NCBI GenBank assembly: GCA_036567945.1
Contig: DATCTM010000048.1
Span: 1 to 64,000 of the forward strand
Reading direction: 5' to 3'
Source: BRH-c54 sp036567945
GTDB lineage: Bacteria > Bacteroidota > Bacteroidia > Flavobacteriales_E > Vicingaceae
Length of the DNA stretch: 64,000 nt
The notes under the pieces were generated by a model. It worked only from the letters and a program-made list of their open reading frames with translations, did no database searches and was not told the origin of the DNA. Positions 7,789 through 15,764 of the stretch are shown here, piece after piece (position 1 is the stretch's first letter; every line of letters begins with the position of its first letter). The position numbers and the translations under genes were made by a program.

Positions 7789-9444
7789 CTAATAAATATC
7801 GTGAGTAGTGTTGTAAATATTAAACTTGCCAGTTGGATTTTCTACCCAGTCGCCTTTAATAATTTGTTTTAATTCAAGAGTTTTATCATCGTAGATAAGG
7901 ATTCCACTAACTTTACCCATGAATACGGATATCCAAACTTCATTACCAGCTTTGTTGTATTCCATATGAACCATTCTACCATCAATACCTTCTGGCATAG
8001 TAATGGTTTTCTTGTGTTCTAAGGTTTGAGTGTCAAACACATCAACAACAGCATGTAAAGCAGGGTCAGGGTTTAAAGTTCTATCTACCCATAAGTGTTT
8101 AGATTTTGGGTGAGATTTCACAAACAAAGCACCACCACCATTTCCGGGAGCTTTTACTTCTTTTACTACGGTCCACTGACCTTTACCAGGGTTAGTTTTA
8201 ATGAATGATAGTTTGTTTTCTCCAAGGTGAGAAGTTACCCATAGTTCACCTAAATCGTTTTTGATATTAGCTCCTCTACCAGGGTGAGGTTTAATACCTG
8301 TTTCAATGATGGCTTCTAATTTTTTGTTAGGAACATCAATTACCACCATTTTGTTACTTGCATTTGCAGCAACTAAAAAGTATTTTTTAGAAGCATCCCA
8401 ACCACCATCATGTAAGAAACGAGCAGTAGGAATTTCTGTTATGCCCGGATTTAGTGGGTCGGTATAATCAACAATACTAACAATACCTCTTTCTTTAATG
8501 TTGCAAATCCAAACCGGATCGGTATGAGAAGCAACAATAGCTGCTACACGAGCTTCTTCAATAAATTCTTTTTCACCATCACAAGCATTTCCTGCGGTAG
8601 GTGTAACACTTAAAGGTTCTAGTGTTTGAGCATCCATAATAACAATATGTGCAGGACTATAGCCACCAAATACCAAGTATTTATCTTCGTAGCCTTTGTA
8701 CTTAGAAACTTCTACTGAACGAGAATCAAATGCACCTCTAACCTCTGCAACAATGTTTGGAGTTTCTGGATACGTGTCTATCATGGTTATTCTACCATCT
8801 CGTCCTACAGAGTAAATATATCTCCCTGAAGCGGAAGTTCTTAGGATGTGAACAGCAAACCCAGTAGGCAGTACTGCAATTTTCTCTTTAGTATCCCCAT
8901 CAATAATGGCCACTTTACCTGCATCACGCATAATTACACCAAAATAATTATCGATGTTACGCTTATGCATAGGCTTTGTAGGACGATCAGCAACTGGAAT
9001 TTTAACTTTCCAAGTTTCTTTCATTTCTTTTAACCCGAAAGGAGGAATGGTTGGAGGATCAATTTGAAGGAATTTTACCATTAAATCAATCTCACTGTCT
9101 TTTAAAATACCTTTCCATTCCGGCATACCTCCCGGTGTTCCGTTTTCTATGAAGGCTCTTAAGCCTGCATCGCCTAACACTTTTGTTCCTGGGGCTGGAT
9201 TACCTTCAGGTGCTTCTGGCAATAAATGTGGTCCTGTTGCTCCCAATCGAGAAGAACCATGGCAACCGGCACATTTGTCAAAATACATCTCAGATGCCAT
9301 TTGCATTTCGGTATCGCTAAGTCGGATACCCTCAACTTTTGTTTCTCCTGTATCGGTGGCTTCTTTTGGTTTTTCACCGCTTCCACAGCTGTACATTATC
9401 ATTGAACCTGCAATTGATAAGTACACTAAGTGTCTCTTTTTCAT
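7789..9444 (-). CDS. nirS: Cytochrome cd1 nitrite reductase NirS (lipidated form)
   Basis: Reduces nitrite to nitric oxide using heme c and heme d1. The 551-residue protein has a lipoprotein-type signal (Cys20), a cytochrome c domain with CAGCH at 58-62 and an eight-bladed d1-binding propeller. The d1 ligand His199 (FAVHILR) and the active-site histidines His345 (FLHDGGWD) and His387 (KPHPGRGAN) are present, and the protein ends in PTGKFNIYNTTHDIY, close to the canonical NirS C-terminus. This argues against NirN or NirF. Known NirS proteins are soluble periplasmic, so a lipid anchor is notable. Heme d1 synthesis genes are not in the window. The gene stands alone between its promoter region and a strong terminator. 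Confidence 0.95.
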   Translation of the reverse strand: MKKRHLVYLSIAGSMIMYSCGSGEKPKEATDTGETKVEGIRLSDTEMQMASEMYFDKCAGCHGSSRLGATGPHLLPEAPEGNPAPGTKVLGDAGLRAFIENGTPGGMPEWKGILKDSEIDLMVKFLQIDPPTIPPFGLKEMKETWKVKIPVADRPTKPMHKRNIDNYFGVIMRDAGKVAIIDGDTKEKIAVLPTGFAVHILRTSASGRYIYSVGRDGRITMIDTYPETPNIVAEVRGAFDSRSVEVSKYKGYEDKYLVFGGYSPAHIVIMDAQTLEPLSVTPTAGNACDGEKEFIEEARVAAIVASHTDPVWICNIKERGIVSIVDYTDPLNPGITEIPTARFLHDGGWDASKKYFLVAANASNKMVVIDVPNKKLEAIIETGIKPHPGRGANIKNDLGELWVTSHLGENKLSFIKTNPGKGQWTVVKEVKAPGNGGGALFVKSHPKSKHLWVDRTLNPDPALHAVVDVFDTQTLEHKKTITMPEGIDGRMVHMEYNKAGNEVWISVFMGKVSGILIYDDKTLELKQIIKGDWVENPTGKFNIYNTTHDIY

Positions 9445-9505
9445 AACTTTTGATTTTAATTTGTTTCAATTATTGATTGTTAAAAACATGCTTTTAAATT
9501 TAATA

Positions 9506-9525
9506 TAAAGATATTTAGGTCTTTT
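9506..9525 (-). promoter_or_regulatory. Shared 20-bp motif upstream of nirS (candidate NO-responsive operator)
   Basis: On the minus strand this reads AAAAGACCTAAATATCTTTA, 19 of 20 bases identical to the site before the repair operon (20201-20220) and 17 of 20 to that before norC (17613-17632). The outer AAAAGA and TCTTT(T/A) are inverted repeats. It lies 62-81 bp before the nirS start. The Rrf2/NsrR-like regulator at 18940-19386 is the best candidate to bind it. Confidence 0.6.
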
Positions 9526-9579
9526 ATTTTATTAAATGATGCAACTCACTATGGAAACAAAGGTTTGGAAGTTTTTTTA

Positions 9580-9593
9580 ATGATTTAAGTCAT
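9580..9593. promoter_or_regulatory. Imperfect Fnr-type palindrome upstream of nirS
   Basis: ATGATTTAAGTCAT has the same layout as the perfect sites elsewhere in the window, with one changed base in the right half-site. It lies 136-149 bp before the nirS start, far for a class II activator site. Confidence 0.35.
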
Positions 9594-9746
9594 ATTTTAT
9601 GATGGCAGAAAACTATTATTTTTAGATTTTAAATTAATTTATTTAAAATCAGTTTGTTGAAAAAATAAATTGTCAGATTGAGCTTTGACTTTTATTTTTT
9701 AGCAAGAGATAGGTTTGTTTTAAAAACTCAGGATAATAATAAACTC

Positions 9747-9992
9747 TTAACTTAAAACAACAACTCCAATTAGAAAAGCAATAACAAATAGACTTACTAA
9801 TATTTTCCAAAAGAAGTTAGCTTTTTTTGTTTCCATAAATTGAAAACTAACAGCTATGAATTTTACAGCTGTTAGGCTTGCTATAATAGTGAAAGAGGTG
9901 TGTGCTTCGTTCTCTGCTAATAGATAAATAGCAATAATAAGAACGAGTAAAATAGTAAGTATTACAGTATTTATTTTTATTTCTTTCAGCAT
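9747..9992 (-). CDS. norF: NorF-like / cytochrome c oxidase subunit IV family protein
   Basis: A short membrane protein of 81 residues with three predicted hydrophobic segments and a central SFTIIASLTAVKFIAVSFQFMET stretch of the type found in caa3-oxidase subunit IV and NorF proteins. NorF assists nitric oxide reductase activity or assembly. I chose the ATG at 9992 (MLKEIK) because an upstream in-frame ATG at 10061 would overlap norE by 58 bp and add a poorly conserved segment; the chosen start leaves 11 bp after the norE stop. It follows norE directly, as in proteobacterial nor clusters. Small size makes the family call less certain than its neighbours. Confidence 0.7.
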   Translation of the reverse strand: MLKEIKINTVILTILLVLIIAIYLLAENEAHTSFTIIASLTAVKFIAVSFQFMETKKANFFWKILVSLFVIAFLIGVVVLS

Positions 9993-10003
9993 AGTTGTTA
10001 GGT

Positions 10004-10576
10004 TTAAATAAGATAAAATATAGGAAAAATTAATATCCAGATTAAATCGCATAAATGCCAATAAGTGGCAGAAGATTCTACGTCAAAATAATTTTTTGAG
10101 TGATAGGTGTTTTTGTTAATTCCAATATACATGTAAGAAAGCAGTCCTATTCCAAAAAGTACATGAATAAAATGAAACCCCGTCATCATCCAATAAAAAG
10201 TAAAAAAAGTATTGTCGCTAAAACCAATACCTTGCTCCATTTTAGCATAGTATTCAGCAGATTTAATAATTAGGAAAGTTACTCCCAACAGTAGACTAAT
10301 TAAAATGGAACAAGCAGCTTTTTTATTCTCACTGTTTTTAATAAAATGGATGCTGTTAGCAATAAAAAAACCACTAATAATTAATACAATAGTGTTAATT
10401 GTTCCGATTAAGGGATTGAGTTGTTGTTGAGCTTCTTGAAAAAAAGTAAGCTCTTCTGTGCGGTAGTTCAGAAAAACCATAATTCCTCCTAAAAAGGTAA
10501 AAATTTCTAAAATAATTAAAAACCATATGAGTATGCCACCTGGAGGGTAGTATATAGATTTATGTTGTTGATTCAT
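10004..10576 (-). CDS. norE: NorE, heme-copper oxidase subunit III-like protein
   Basis: A 190-residue protein with about five transmembrane helices of the cytochrome c oxidase subunit III family. Landmarks are GILIWFLIILEIFTFLGG at the N-terminus, a central MMTGFHFIHVLFGIGLL helix with the conserved HxxHV arrangement, and the C-terminal ATYWHLCDLIWILIFPIFYL. Stand-alone short subunit III proteins next to nor genes are called NorE and affect NO reductase activity. It lies 13 bp after norD and 11 bp before norF in one transcription unit. Confidence 0.87.
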   Translation of the reverse strand: MNQQHKSIYYPPGGILIWFLIILEIFTFLGGIMVFLNYRTEELTFFQEAQQQLNPLIGTINTIVLIISGFFIANSIHFIKNSENKKAACSILISLLLGVTFLIIKSAEYYAKMEQGIGFSDNTFFTFYWMMTGFHFIHVLFGIGLLSYMYIGINKNTYHSKNYFDVESSATYWHLCDLIWILIFPIFYLI

Positions 10577-10589
10577 TATAATAGTTTTG

Positions 10590-12356
10590 TTAGGTTAGCA
10601 TTAATTGTTTGTAAAATTTAGCAAAAGCATAAGGTAGCTCTGTCGGATTGGGAAGTATAGCGTAGTTTTTATGTCCGAACATTTGAGGTAAATAGTATTT
10701 TGCTTGAGCTTCTATAGCCAACGAGAATGTTTTTATGTGTTTGTTTTTGAGTTCTTGTAATGCTTTTTTTACATCATGAATACCGTATTGTCCTTCGTAA
10801 GTATCATAATCATTAGGTTTACCATCAGAAAGTAAGATAATCCACTTTTTTTGAGTTGGTTCTTGTTCTATTAAATTTCCGGCATGACGAAGAGCAGTGC
10901 CAATTCTAGTAAAATCTTCAGCTTCTATAGCACCAATTTTATTTCGCGCTTTTATCCAGTTTTCACCAAAAGTTTTTATGCTTTTATAAGAGCAATTATT
11001 TCTCGTTCTGGATGAAAAAGTGTCTATCTGAAAATTAACATTAAACTCGTTGAGGGCTTCTCCAAAAAGTAATACAGCGGTTTTTTCTACATCTAATACT
11101 TTGTGGTTGTTGGCATAACCATCTGCCGAAAGGCTAGTATCCATCAATAATAAAACAGAAAGGTCTTTTTTTCTTTTTCTTGAAGTGTTGTAAATTTTTT
11201 CTGAAGGTGTTTTATTGCTAAAAATTTCTGTTAATGCATCAGTTGTAGCATCAATATTAATTTCCTCGCCAAAATTCACTCGGGTAACTTTTTCATATTC
11301 CTGATGAATGTTTGCAAATATTTTGAGCAGATGTTGCTTGGTTTTTTTGTTTTCACTAATTACCTGTTGAGCAAAGTCAGTATTGCTATTAGATGCTTTT
11401 TTAGGAAATACCCGACAAAAATCTTTTTTGTAAATTCTGTTTTTATAATCCCATTCATCGTAGTGCAAAAAATGACTTTCAGTATTATTTGTTTCGGCTA
11501 GAATGGAGTTAGTACTGTTTACAAATTCAGCCTGATATACAGAATGATTGGACTCATCAGTTCTAACAGTATGTTTTAAGCTTAGCTCTCTTAGTGCTTC
11601 TTCATCATCACTTAAGGTATCTTCGCCATCCATTTCTTTAAACGTACCATTGAACTCCGATAAGGTATCCACTTTTTCAAACTGATTATGAGCCACACTG
11701 TCTTCCGCTTGTTTTTGATCTACAGCAACTGTCTCTACTTCATCACTTGGATTAGCAGCTAATTCGGTAGTGATTTCATTCTCTTCCAATAGACTTTTTA
11801 AATCATTTAAAGCTTCTGTTTTTGCATTAAAAGCTTTTTGATTGATGCGCATCCACTTACCATAAAGCCAGCTGTAGTCTGGGGCTAATTCTTTATTGGC
11901 ATAATAGTTTTCAAGATTTATTTTTTGATTTTCATAAATGGATTTGGTGGCAGGATATTCATTAAATAAAACCGTTAAAATAAGTTCTGCATTTTCTAAC
12001 GCTTTATCTTTGGCTTCTAGAGCTGTAAATTCATCATCATCTTTCCAATTTAATTTTAATTGCTGTTGAACAGATAAATATAGTGTTCTGAAAAGGTAGA
12101 AATTAATATTTTCTTCAGTAGTAAGGTTAAAAGATACTTTTTCGGGCAAATAAAAATTTAAGCCCGACCAGCCACCTTCTCGCTCCGAAGTAATAATGTC
12201 GTTTTGTAAGCCAGATAAAGCTCTTGCCAGAAGCGTTAGTCTAGGTTTTAAAGGTTCTAAAATTACCGTTCTAGCTTGTTCATTTTCATCAACTTTGTCG
12301 GTGAATTTTTTATAGAATTTATAAAACCGTTTGAATAATATTTGATCAATTTCCAT
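10590..12356 (-). CDS. norD: NorD, von Willebrand factor A domain protein for NO reductase activation
   Basis: A 588-residue cytoplasmic protein. The C-terminal vWA domain (about 400-585) has a MIDAS motif DTSLS near residue 405, followed by the ILLSDGKPND strand-loop. The N-terminal half is acidic and helical as in NorD. NorD works with the AAA+ ATPase NorQ to activate NorB, probably by inserting iron at the non-heme site (family knowledge). It is separated from norQ by sulP and carbonic anhydrase genes, which is an unusual insertion. It starts 8 bp after the carbonic anhydrase stop. Confidence 0.9.
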   Translation of the reverse strand: MEIDQILFKRFYKFYKKFTDKVDENEQARTVILEPLKPRLTLLARALSGLQNDIITSEREGGWSGLNFYLPEKVSFNLTTEENINFYLFRTLYLSVQQQLKLNWKDDDEFTALEAKDKALENAELILTVLFNEYPATKSIYENQKINLENYYANKELAPDYSWLYGKWMRINQKAFNAKTEALNDLKSLLEENEITTELAANPSDEVETVAVDQKQAEDSVAHNQFEKVDTLSEFNGTFKEMDGEDTLSDDEEALRELSLKHTVRTDESNHSVYQAEFVNSTNSILAETNNTESHFLHYDEWDYKNRIYKKDFCRVFPKKASNSNTDFAQQVISENKKTKQHLLKIFANIHQEYEKVTRVNFGEEINIDATTDALTEIFSNKTPSEKIYNTSRKRKKDLSVLLLMDTSLSADGYANNHKVLDVEKTAVLLFGEALNEFNVNFQIDTFSSRTRNNCSYKSIKTFGENWIKARNKIGAIEAEDFTRIGTALRHAGNLIEQEPTQKKWIILLSDGKPNDYDTYEGQYGIHDVKKALQELKNKHIKTFSLAIEAQAKYYLPQMFGHKNYAILPNPTELPYAFAKFYKQLMLT

Positions 12357-12364
12357 ATCTGTTA

Positions 12365-13000
12365 TTATACAAGTTTGTAGATTTCTTTAATTGATAAAAG
12401 AATTTTAGGAAAGTCAATTTTTAAGTCAATTATTTTTCCATTATTGATGTCAAATACCCAACCATGAACTGTTAATCCGGTTTTAGCTGAGGCTTTTTGG
12501 ACAGAAGCTATTTTTGTGATGTTAACGCATTGTTCAAGTACATTTAATTCAACTAATCTGTTGTACCTTTCTTTTTCATTACTAATGTAATTGAGTTGAT
12601 CTTTATGTAGTCTATAAACGTCTCTTATGTTTCTAAGCCATGGGTTTAAAATTCCAAAATCTTTTTGAGCCATAGCAGCTTTTATTCCTCCGCATTCATA
12701 ATGTCCGCATACAACAATGTGCTTGACATTTAGGTAATTCACGGCATAATTAATAACAGTTGAAGCACTTTGATCGAGATTGCTAACCATATTTGCTATA
12801 TTTCTGTGTACAAAAATTTCACCTGGTTGTGCGCCCATTATTTCTTCTGCTGTAACCCTGCTATCGCTACACCCAATATATAAAATTTCAGGAGTTTGTC
12901 CTTTTCCAAGTTTTGTGAAATAGTTTTTGTCAATCTCTTTTTTATCTTGTATCCATTTTTGATTATTTTCAAAAACGTTATCAATTAGTTGATTTTTCAT
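12365..13000 (-). CDS. Beta-class carbonic anhydrase
   Basis: Interconverts CO2 and bicarbonate. The 211-residue protein has the zinc ligands Cys44 (CSDSR), His100 and Cys103 (GHYECGG) and the Asp46-Arg48 dyad typical of the beta class. No signal peptide is seen, so it should be cytoplasmic. It sits between a SulP transporter (17 bp upstream) and norD. A SulP and carbonic anhydrase pair is common and usually read as a bicarbonate or anion and pH homeostasis module. The reason for its place inside the nor operon is unknown. Confidence 0.93.
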   Translation of the reverse strand: MKNQLIDNVFENNQKWIQDKKEIDKNYFTKLGKGQTPEILYIGCSDSRVTAEEIMGAQPGEIFVHRNIANMVSNLDQSASTVINYAVNYLNVKHIVVCGHYECGGIKAAMAQKDFGILNPWLRNIRDVYRLHKDQLNYISNEKERYNRLVELNVLEQCVNITKIASVQKASAKTGLTVHGWVFDINNGKIIDLKIDFPKILLSIKEIYKLV

Positions 13001-13017
13001 AATAATTAATAGTTTGA

Positions 13018-14859
13018 TTAATAGATGTCTTCAACATTTTTTACAATCCAATCTAAACACTCATTAAAATCTTCAAATATTTGTTCTTGAGGAACTAATT
13101 CGGGAATTAATTTAATTCTTTCTAATAAAGCTCTAGGTTGTTCTTGTATATGAACAAATACAACTTTTATATTTTTTTGTACTAGATCTGAAATTACATC
13201 TTTAAAAGCAAATAATCCTGATTGATCAATGTATCTCATCCTGTCGAGCCTTATTATTACAGCAGAAGCTGTATCGGGTATTTGTTTTGTGAAATTTTGA
13301 AAATCATTTGTTGATCCAAAAAATAATGGACCATTAATATGTTCAATGTAAACTTCTTCTTTTAGGTTTTGAGGGAAATTAGCTTCATCTGTCCAGCTAG
13401 TTTCTTCTGATAGTTTTTTTACTGTTGACTTGGTTGAGGTTAAATCGCCAATTTTCTTCATAAAAATTAATGAAGCTATGATTAAACCTATTCCTACAGC
13501 ATAAACTAAATTCCAAAAGGTAGAAAGTACTAGTACCACAAGCATTATTACAACTTCATATTTAGGAGTATAAGGAATTGCTTTTAACCCTTTAAAATCC
13601 ATAACACCAATACCTACAGTAACTAAAATACCAGCTAATACAGCTGAAGGAATTTTAGAGGCAATAGGACCTAATGCTAAAAGCACAATAAGTAAAAAAA
13701 CTCCTGAGAGCATTCCGGAAAGTTTTGTTTTACCTCCCGAATTTATATTTACAATTGTACGAATTGTTGCACCAGCACCTGGAATTCCACCGAAAAGTGA
13801 TGCTATACTATTCCCAATTCCCTGACCTATTAGTTCTTTATTGGCATTGTGTTTAGTTTTTGTTAAATTATCTGCTACTACAGAGGTAAGTAAAGAGTCT
13901 ATAGAACCTAAAAATGCTAGTGTAATGGCAGTAAAAATATATGGTGAGATAATGTTGAAATCAAACCCTGTAAAAATCTCTAGATTTATTGAAGGAATTC
14001 CAGATGGTATTTGATTAATAGTTTTGTAATCTAAATTAAAACCAAACGCAATAGCTGTCATTACTATTAGTGCAACTAATGTACTTGGAATAGTGCTTGT
14101 GATTTTTTTAAAGCCATAAATAATAAAAATTGTTGATAAGGCCAAAATAAGTTCTAGGTAATTAATCTGTTTTAGGGCTCTTGGAAGAACTCGAATAGCG
14201 CCTATGACTCCTGAGGAGTAGTTTTTAGCAAGTGTCTCACTTTCTTTAATGATTTCTTCGTTTGTAATTTTTTTAGATTCATTAATAGTTCTTTCAAAAT
14301 CTTCAAGAACTAATACCTTATCGCCAACTTCTTTTTCTAATATTTTTTCTAAAAGAATTTCTTCAGCTTGAGGTTTAAATTTATCAACATAAGCTTTATC
14401 ATTTGCAATAGAGTAACCTAAAATGGGCAAAATTTGAGTAATTAAAATTATCACACCAATTGCAGTCATAAACCCAGAAACAACAGGGTAAGGAATGTAT
14501 TTAATATATTTACCTAAACCAGCTATTCCCATTAAAATTTGAATAATACCTGAGATTAAGAAAACCATTAATATTGCAGGTAACGCTTTACTTAAATCTC
14601 CATTATGTATACCAATAAGACCAGAAATGACAACCATACTTACTGCGGTCATTGGTGCTGTAGGTCCTGATATTTGAGTGTTAGTACCACCGAAAAGAGC
14701 AGCAAAAAAACTAACAAAAATAGCTCCGTAAACTCCGGCACTAGCACCTAATCCTGAACTTACACCAAAAGCTAAAGCTAATGGTAAAGCGACAATTCCC
14801 GCAGTAAGACCTCCTAAAAAATCTCCTTTAAGGTTTGATATGTCGAAAAAAAATTTCAA
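13018..14859 (-). CDS. SulP family anion transporter with STAS domain (possible bicarbonate transporter)
   Basis: A 613-residue SulP permease. The N-terminal membrane domain (about 10-470) begins with DFLGGLTAGIVALPLALAFG and carries the family motif around GIPGAGATIRTIVNINSGGKTKLSG. The C-terminal STAS domain (about 490-600) contains IIRLDRMRYIDQSGLFAFKD. A charged insertion of about 75 residues (about 157-235) interrupts the membrane domain and probably forms a soluble loop. SulP proteins move sulfate, bicarbonate or other anions; the adjacent carbonic anhydrase favours bicarbonate, but substrate cannot be fixed from sequence. Confidence 0.88.
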   Translation of the reverse strand: MKFFFDISNLKGDFLGGLTAGIVALPLALAFGVSSGLGASAGVYGAIFVSFFAALFGGTNTQISGPTAPMTAVSMVVISGLIGIHNGDLSKALPAILMVFLISGIIQILMGIAGLGKYIKYIPYPVVSGFMTAIGVIILITQILPILGYSIANDKAYVDKFKPQAEEILLEKILEKEVGDKVLVLEDFERTINESKKITNEEIIKESETLAKNYSSGVIGAIRVLPRALKQINYLELILALSTIFIIYGFKKITSTIPSTLVALIVMTAIAFGFNLDYKTINQIPSGIPSINLEIFTGFDFNIISPYIFTAITLAFLGSIDSLLTSVVADNLTKTKHNANKELIGQGIGNSIASLFGGIPGAGATIRTIVNINSGGKTKLSGMLSGVFLLIVLLALGPIASKIPSAVLAGILVTVGIGVMDFKGLKAIPYTPKYEVVIMLVVLVLSTFWNLVYAVGIGLIIASLIFMKKIGDLTSTKSTVKKLSEETSWTDEANFPQNLKEEVYIEHINGPLFFGSTNDFQNFTKQIPDTASAVIIRLDRMRYIDQSGLFAFKDVISDLVQKNIKVVFVHIQEQPRALLERIKLIPELVPQEQIFEDFNECLDWIVKNVEDIY

Positions 14860-14882
14860 GTTGTAGTTGTTTAGTTACTTAA

Positions 14883-15656
14883 TCACAAACTTAGGCTAAT
14901 CAAATCTTTAATAGCATTGGTGGTATCCTCATCATCGCTTAAAGGTTCAGCAATGGCAACATTGCATGAGAGACGATGAGGTAAACCGCTTTTAATTAAT
15001 AAAGCAGCATCAACTAGTAAACGGGTAGAAACAGTTTCTGCTAAACCAAGCTCTGTTAGATTTCTGATTTTAGCCCCAAGTTTTACTAATTTATTAGCAG
15101 TATCATTATCAATACCAGTTTCGTTAATTAATATTTCAGATTCTATTTCTTTTTCTGGATAGTTGAATGATAAAGATATAAATCGTTGTCTGGTAGAAGG
15201 TTTTAGTTCTTTAAAACCTCTTTGGTAACCTGGGTTGTAGGTTGCAATTAACATAAAGTTTTCATCAGCAGTAATACTTTCGCCAGTTTTATCAATATAT
15301 AAACTTCTACGGTGATCTGTAAGAGAGTGTAGTGCAACAATAATGTCCGGACGAGCTTCTGCAATTTCATCTAGATATAAAAAAGCGCCTTCTTTTACAG
15401 CTCTGGTCATAGGACCATCAATCCAAACAGTTTCTGCACCTTTTAAAATGTATCTGCCAATTAAATCGGTAGAGGAAGTTTCTTCATGACAAGCAATGGT
15501 GTATAATTTTTTGCCCATTTTTTGAGCCATAAATTCTACGAACCTTGATTTTCCTGTTCCGGTTGGTCCTTTGAGCAAAAGTGGCAACTTGTTTTTATAA
15601 GCGTGTTCAAAAATTTCTTGCTCTTTATCTATTGATTTATAAAATATTGTTTCCAT
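14883..15656 (-). CDS. norQ: NorQ, MoxR/CbbQ-type AAA+ ATPase
   Basis: A 257-residue MoxR-type AAA+ ATPase. The Walker A motif GPTGTGKS is at 30-37, Walker B FLYLDEIAE near 92-100, and the sensor region ATYNPGYQRGFKELKPSTRQRF follows. These ATPases pair with vWA proteins (here NorD) to remodel and activate a target enzyme, in this case NO reductase. It lies downstream of norB behind a hairpin that may reduce its expression relative to norCB. No membrane segment is seen, so it is cytoplasmic. Confidence 0.93.
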   Translation of the reverse strand: METIFYKSIDKEQEIFEHAYKNKLPLLLKGPTGTGKSRFVEFMAQKMGKKLYTIACHEETSSTDLIGRYILKGAETVWIDGPMTRAVKEGAFLYLDEIAEARPDIIVALHSLTDHRRSLYIDKTGESITADENFMLIATYNPGYQRGFKELKPSTRQRFISLSFNYPEKEIESEILINETGIDNDTANKLVKLGAKIRNLTELGLAETVSTRLLVDAALLIKSGLPHRLSCNVAIAEPLSDDEDTTNAIKDLISLSL

Positions 15657-15696
15657 AATTTTTTAGTTAGGGGGATTATAATAAAATAGTTTTTAG

Positions 15697-15737
15697 AAAA
15701 AACAGGGGGCTTAAAATTATGAGCTTTTTGCCCCCTG
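15697..15737 (-). terminator. Terminator or attenuator hairpin between norB and norQ
   Basis: In norB orientation an 8-bp GC-rich stem CAGGGGGC / GCCCCCTG (15730-15737 pairs with 15703-15710), with further AAAA/TTTT pairing inside the loop region, is followed directly by TTTTTT (15697-15702). It lies 28 bp after the norB stop. No new promoter is obvious before norQ, so partial read-through is plausible. Confidence 0.75.
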
Positions 15738-15764
15738 ATTCCCATCAATCAATAACAAAATTTA

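Larger units (their letters stand above)
9445..9746. other. Intergenic region upstream of nirS (302 bp)
   Basis: There is no gene here. The region lies between norF (ends 9747) and nirS (starts 9444). It holds the shared 20-bp motif at 9506-9525 and an imperfect Fnr-like palindrome at 9580-9593. I saw no convincing terminator for the nor cluster and no clear TAnnTTTG element. Confidence 0.7.

Noticed and set aside
7789..9444. NirN or NirF (heme d1 biosynthesis proteins) instead of NirS
   Set aside because: The heme c motif, d1 ligand His, both active-site histidines in FLHDGGWD and HPGRGAN, and the C-terminal KFNxYNTxHDxY all match true NirS.
9149..9508. 119-residue plus-strand open frame overlapping the 5' part of nirS
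   Set aside because: Antisense shadow of nirS with biased composition and no start context or family resemblance.
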